This document shows, piece after piece, positions 7,255 to 13,226 of a stretch of 13,226 nt of DNA (position 1 is the stretch's first letter; the number at the start of each line of letters is the position of its first letter). This DNA comes from Cyrtobacter comes (GTDB lineage: Bacteria > Pseudomonadota > Alphaproteobacteria > Rickettsiales > Midichloriaceae). The notes under the pieces are model-generated. The model was not told the origin of the DNA, ran no database searches, and worked only from the letters and a program-made list of their open reading frames with translations. The stretch is from assembly GCF_034470605.1 (NCBI RefSeq), contig NZ_JARGYT010000031.1, positions 1 to 13,226 of the forward strand, in the 5' to 3' direction. The position numbers and the translations under genes were made by a program.

Positions 7255-7861
7255 CTCGAGTGTTATAATGTATAGGAGGCAATAATTGTTTATTAAAATG
7301 TAATAAAATAGAGTAATTGATCATATCAATTACCTTGAAAGGCATATTGTGTTGCTGCCGAACATTGCTAAAAGATGTTTTGAATTTTTTGATTATACAA
7401 AAGGCTGTCTTTGTTACAATATACCTTGTATTTAGTGCAATATCCATCAATCTCCATGATTTTATGTTTAGGTTTAATCCTTAAAGCTATGCTGAATATC
7501 CGTTAAAATTTCTTTTGGTTATTGCTTCAAAATCAATAATTTCATTCCTTAGTATATCAACGGCAAGCCGGCTTTATTAGTTTTTTTGGCAAACTATCTT
7601 AAGAATTTGCACATCTTTTAAATTTTTTGTAATATTATTCACATTATTATGGATGATCTTTGTATAATCTCTGATCCAATCTATTATTGAAGGCGTCATT
7701 TTCCATTCTAAATATCGGCCCATATAAATAATACTTTATTAAATCATGCTTCGCTCTAGAATCTTTTTCTCAAAAAGTTCTATTACATTCTTTGTAGCTA
7801 TGCTCTATACAATCCCGTCTTTAATAATATTATTACATCCACAATGCTTACATATTAACAC
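7255..7861 (-). pseudogene. IS1-family transposase relic 2
   Basis: The minus strand shows, in order and in shifting frames: a zinc-ribbon-like N-terminus from GTG 7861 (ICKHCGCNNIIKDGIV), a helix-turn-helix part (IYMGRYLEWKMTPSIIDWIRDY), the catalytic neighbourhood CQKK/AKKTNKAGLPL and NEIIDFEAIT, then MEIDGYCTKYKVYC, and a C-terminal piece IKKFKTSFSN... IDMINYSILLHFNKQLL. This is the same architecture and partly the same sequence as relic 1 (compare the bases at 7570-7605 with 5620-5655). Many stops and shifts show it is dead. Longer open frames here (7166-7450) are fragments of it rather than independent genes. Confidence 0.65.
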
Positions 7862-8438
7862 GTTCTTTTCTCTTTAAGCTTTGAAAAACCACTTGTAACA
7901 AAAATATACCAATTTGACTATAATTATCCAATACTACCTTAATAGAGTTAGGTGATCTAATTTTGTGGTTCTTTGCGTGGCGGTGAGCTCCGTATCGGGT
8001 GTTGAGTTTTGCATGATATATAAATAATATGGCGTGTGAAATTATAATTATTCTTGCGTGCAATTGAATAACTTATTTATATGGCCATCATCTATAGTTT
8101 CCTTTTGTTAGATAATTTGCATAGCATATGGCGCTATATGCATAGTATTATTTATTGATGTGATGCATATAATCCGCAGATTGCAGTGTATATCATCATT
8201 TGCGTTACCCTATTGTATGTCCGAGGCCGGAATGGCTCAAACTTGAAAACGGCAGAACAACCATATATGTGCATTCAATATAATTAGGCTGTGAAGTGAA
8301 AAGAAAGTAATAGATATTTTGGGATTTTTAATTGCTTGCTCGGGCACATAGTAAGGGTTTTGTTTATTAATCTAGATATCAGGTTGAAAACTTAAAATGC
8401 TAATAATAACAAATTTATAGTTGTTCTTAAATTTGTTG
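7862..8438. other. Gene-less stretch upstream of the rRNA promoter
   Basis: No recognisable gene, RNA or transposase motif. An open frame at 7848-8063 (minus) has no family features and runs into the IS1 relic out of frame. An imperfect palindrome TGCATAGC/GCTATATGCA lies at 8118-8142. The rest is AT-rich sequence with frequent stops. Confidence 0.5.
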
Positions 8439-8467
8439 TTGACAGCTTCCGGATGTGAATGTATAAA
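8439..8467 (+). promoter_or_regulatory. Sigma-70 type promoter of the 23S-5S rRNA unit
   Basis: TTGACA (8439-8444) and TATAAA (8462-8467) are separated by exactly 17 bases, the best promoter match I found in the window. Transcription would begin near 8474, about 120 bases before the mature 23S 5' end. An own promoter is expected where the 23S-5S genes are separated from 16S. Confidence 0.8.
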
Positions 8468-8476
8468 CTCGGACCT

Positions 8477-8494
8477 CAGCTGATTCGTCAGCTG
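8477..8494 (+). promoter_or_regulatory. Leader hairpin at the 5' end of the rRNA transcript
   Basis: CAGCTGA (8477-8483), loop TTCG, TCAGCTG (8488-8494): a perfect 7-bp stem with a stable tetraloop of the UUCG type, followed by CTTCTTTT. It lies a few bases after the inferred transcription start. It may protect the 5' end or act as a weak pause or attenuation site; the T-rich tail is too interrupted for a strong terminator. Confidence 0.5.
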
Positions 8495-8596
8495 CTTCTT
8501 TTGAGATTGTGAATAAAATAGTTTAATAAATCTGAGAGATGATTGGTAGATATGCTTAGTTCTGTAAGTGAGCTAGCTTAGCTTCAATCAGCATCA

Positions 8597-11369
<2,773 letters not shown>

Positions 11370-11471
11370 TGCTTTTTGTAGCTTTGCTGCTTGCCTGCAG
11401 TGCTAAGCACTTCTATTTCGTTTCTGATTTATTATTCTATTTTTCACGATTTCTTTAAGTTGGTTAGCTAC

Positions 11472-11614
11472 CCTTAAGAGATCTGGCCTGGTGACCATAG
11501 AGAGAGAAAAACACCTGAACCCATTCCGAACTCAGAAGTTAAGGCTCTCATCGCCGATGGTACTGCACTTTTTGTGTGGGAGAGTAGGTTATTGCCAGGT
11601 CTGATCTCTTAAGG
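11472..11614 (+). other. Processing stem enclosing the 5S rRNA
   Basis: CCTTAAGAGATC (11472-11483) and GATCTCTTAAGG (11603-11614) are perfectly complementary over 12 bp and directly flank the mature 5S ends. Together with the 5S terminal helix this makes a long duplex of the kind cut by RNase III or RNase E during rRNA maturation. Confidence 0.75.
11485..11601 (+). rRNA. rrf: 5S ribosomal RNA
   Basis: About 117 bases. The closing helix is GGCCTGG...CCAGGTC (with one G-U pair), and the conserved core CCGAACTCAGAAG lies at about 11527-11539, followed by CGCCGATGGTA. It is 115 bases after the 23S end on the same strand. The exact ends are inferred from the helix. Confidence 0.95.
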
Positions 11615-11645
11615 TATAGTTATACCTATTATTAATAGCTTTTTT
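11612..11645 (+). terminator. Candidate terminator of the rRNA unit
   Basis: AGGTAT-AGTT-ATACCT (11612-11627) can form a 6-bp stem, with a run of six T at 11640-11645. The 12-base gap between stem and T-run is longer than usual, and the first bases overlap the 5S processing stem, so this is tentative. Confidence 0.4.
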
Positions 11646-11774
11646 GGTAAGAATATTGTATTGGCAAAGTTACTGCCATATCTAATTCTTTCTATTAAGA
11701 ATCAATTTTTAAGGTAATCACTTCTGTATTTCGAGATTGTCTGTTGTTTTCGCTCAGTTTTTATCGAGTCTCTA
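11646..11774. other. Degraded DNA after the rRNA unit
   Basis: No gene seen. On the minus strand this is where the rest of the IS5-family transposase would continue, but the frames are closed and similarity is not convincing. Confidence 0.4.
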
Positions 11775-11888
11775 ATGTGGGTGAACCTTTACATGGCTTG
11801 CGTTTATCATTATCCATACGTAATCTGAAACATTAATCAATTTTTCCAGCAGCTGCATTCCTTTATCACTCCATCTAATAAAACGATA
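11775..11888 (-). pseudogene. IS5-family transposase fragment
   Basis: A 38-codon open piece reads YRFIRWSDKGMQLLEKLINV and goes on to DYVWIMINASHVKVHPH before a stop. IS5-type transposases have a YxRFxRWxxxGxWxxIF helix followed by W-x-MIDAS-x-(I/V)KVHxH, where the D is the first catalytic residue. Here that D is Asn (MINAS), so the piece is dead even apart from the truncation. The upstream part is missing: the 72-bp repeat arm begins 10 bases away. Confidence 0.6.
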
Positions 11889-11897
11889 TTAGCCTCA

Positions 11898-11969
11898 ATT
11901 GTCATGCATAGAGATATAGCGCTAAATCTCTGAACCTCCATATAGTCATCCTGAGCATGCATTTAGAGT
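11898..11969. repeat. Left 72-bp arm of the palindrome around the IS30 relic
   Basis: This arm is the reverse complement of 13012-13083 with four mismatches over 72 bases. It begins ATTGTCATGCATAGA and ends GCATGCATTTAGAGT, directly touching the end of the IS30-type inverted repeat. Confidence 0.9.
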
Positions 11970-13002
11970 GAAAATTCTAGGCCTAAATTGAATAAAACCT
12001 ATACAAATTGAGCCCACATTTCATTAGGGGTTTTGTAGCCCAATACTTTTCTTGGCAAATTATTCAAAGTATCAGCAGCTTTGTCAAGCATTGCCTGAGT
12101 AATAGTTGTAATATCAATGCTTTTAGGCAAAATCCTATGCAGCATACAATTCATTTTTCAATAAGAGCTTTTTGCATTGGCTTATATGCATCATAAAAAT
12201 ATGTGTTAAATCCTAACATCTATATGCCCTACAAACTCTTTATCCATAGTAAAAATCTTTCTAAATTTCTTTTATAGCTCCTTCATCTTTTTATAAAACC
12301 AGCAGTAACACTACATTTAGAACGGTTTTTCACCCAAAATATTTTTTGGCTTAACTTATCGACCATACAGCCAATATTGCCGCTTTTGTTGCCTTTATGA
12401 AAGGTCAAATCTCCTTCAAAATGTCCTATTTCTACTTTCTGTGTAGCTATTACATCTCTTTTACGCACAGATGTTCTAGATAGAATTGTTACCCTTGCTA
12501 TCCTTCTTCCTCCGGTTTGTCTACCTAATCTTATTGTTGTAAGATATTAATGAAGTCTCAATTTCTTTGTAATTGGAGAGGTATATATAAATTGATATAT
12601 ACTCCTAATCTTATGTGCACTATTTTCCATTTTTAATCTCCCTGCTATAGCATCGGGTGACCAACTATCATTTTTCAATTTATCAAATGACATACTCTTT
12701 AAGGGCATGCTTCTTCTCAATTCTTAGCCCATCTGCTTCATGTAATCTTGCTTCATATTTTTTCTGAGCAACACAAGGCATATACACACTATTACCTTTA
12801 TTCCTATTAATCTCGGTGTAGATTCCACTATGGGCTCTTTTTAGCTCTTTTGTAATTGATCTATATGTTTGTATCTCTCATCCTCTTAATCTCATACCTT
12901 TCTTCTACACTAAAATGTCTAAATTTCCTCATACAAAACCATATTAAAAATATTTCGATTTATTTTTAATAAGTTTTGTTCAATTTGCTTCTGGGATTTT
13001 CA
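11969..13002 (-). mobile_element. IS30-family insertion sequence, decayed
   Basis: About 1,034 bases, a normal IS30 length. Terminal inverted repeats of 33 bp are visible: 11969-12001 (TGAAAATTCTAGGCCTAAAT and on) and 12970-13002 (reverse complement TGAAAATCCCAGAAGCAAAT and on), matching at about 25 of 33 positions. The transposase stop codon lies within the left repeat, a compact layout typical of the family. It is nested in a longer palindrome. Confidence 0.8.
11999..12932 (-). pseudogene. IS30-family transposase, multiply frameshifted
   Basis: Nearly the whole protein can be pieced together from 12932 down to 11999. The N-terminus is MRKFRHFSVEERYEIKRM, then the region SITKELKRAHSGIYTEINRN, then NDSWSPDAIAGRL (the WSPxxIAxRL motif). 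The catalytic domain follows: EIGHFEGDLTFHKGNKSG (12468-12283 frame; GHxEGDL carries the first D), TMDKEFVGH (second D), then NTYFYDAYKPMQKALIEK with the Glu, and RKVLGYKTPNEMW at the C-terminus. All three catalytic residues are still readable, but at least five frame changes or stops break the gene, so it is inactive. Confidence 0.85.
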
Positions 13003-13011
13003 GGAAACGTT

Positions 13012-13083
13012 ACTCTAAATTCATGCTCAGGATGACTATATGGAGGTTTAGAGATTTGGCGCTATATATCTATGCATGACAAT
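13012..13083. repeat. Right 72-bp arm of the palindrome around the IS30 relic
   Basis: Reverse complement of 11898-11969 at 68 of 72 positions. Nine bases (GGAAACGTT, 13003-13011) separate it from the IS30 right end. They have no counterpart on the left and may be the original loop of the palindrome. Confidence 0.9.
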
Positions 13084-13127
13084 GTAAAAAAGAGGAAGTG
13101 CACATTAAAAACACAAGTTATTGTTTA

Positions 13128-13226
13128 TAGGCACTGTTAACAAAGGTTTTGCCAAATAATGGAAAAGATGCAATATTATATTGGAGGCGATAAATATGGT
13201 ATTTAGATGGATAAAAGGTTGTTTCC
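13128..13226. repeat. Right copy of 99-bp outer inverted repeat
   Basis: Identical to 33-131 in reverse complement and still matching at the window edge, so the true repeat may be longer. It contains the tail GTVNKGFAK-stop of the 729-codon gene, without the rest of that gene, followed by the leader and start of the next gene. Confidence 0.95.
13196..13226 (+). CDS. Second copy of the unrecognised edge gene, 5' end only
   Basis: ATG at 13196 with GGAGG about 8 bases upstream opens MVFRWIKGCF and runs off the right edge. All bases equal the gene start at 63-33 on the other strand. Whether the remainder is intact cannot be seen. Confidence 0.55.
   Translation, partial: MVFRWIKGCF

Noticed and set aside
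7848..8063. 71-codon open frame on the minus strand
   Set aside because: Composition looks random, no ribosome binding site, and it overlaps the start of IS1 relic 2 in another frame.
8118..8142. Imperfect palindrome TGCATAGC/GCTATATGCA, similar in part to the 72-bp arm
   Set aside because: Shared words are short and AT-rich; not enough to call it another copy of the palindromic repeat.

Overview
The window looks like a piece of a reduced, AT-rich alphaproteobacterial chromosome, most likely from the order Rickettsiales. Three observations point there: a 23S-5S rRNA unit with no 16S rRNA gene in front of it, the rpsM-rpsK-rpoA-rplQ cluster in low-GC code with weak ribosome binding sites, and long gene-poor stretches filled with decayed insertion sequences. 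The family level (a Midichloriaceae-like symbiont is possible) is inference only.

Layout, left to right. Positions 1-2289 (minus strand) hold the start of an unrecognised gene running off the left edge and, upstream of it, a 729-codon orphan gene for a helical repeat protein. Positions 2465-2824 (minus) encode an IscA-type iron-sulfur protein. Divergent from it, 3000-5256 (plus) is the alpha ribosomal-protein/RNA polymerase operon: S13, S11, RNA polymerase alpha and L17, closed by a hairpin at 5281-5315. Positions 5316-8438 are mostly degraded DNA: two relics of the same IS1-family transposase, both on the minus strand, on either side of one intact gene, a DsbB-like membrane thiol oxidase (6315-6863). 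A consensus-like promoter at 8439-8467 starts the 23S (8597-11369) and 5S (11485-11601) rRNA transcript. Positions 11646-13127 are a mobile-element graveyard: an IS5-family fragment, then an IS30-family element with a broken transposase sitting in the middle of a 72-bp inverted repeat. The right edge repeats, in inverse orientation, the left edge of the window: 99 identical bases that include the stop codon of the 729-codon gene and the ribosome binding site and start of the following gene.

Working together: the central housekeeping block supplies ribosomal proteins, the polymerase alpha subunit and large-subunit rRNA. IscA and the DsbB-like protein are single-gene functions (Fe-S cluster maturation, periplasmic disulfide formation). 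The rest is the product of transposition, duplication and decay. The most notable structures are the 99-bp outer inverted repeat that brackets the whole 13-kb block, the IS30 relic nested in a long palindrome, and the lone intact dsbB gene bracketed by same-orientation IS1 relics. I saw no CRISPR array, tRNA gene, phage module or recognisable defence system.
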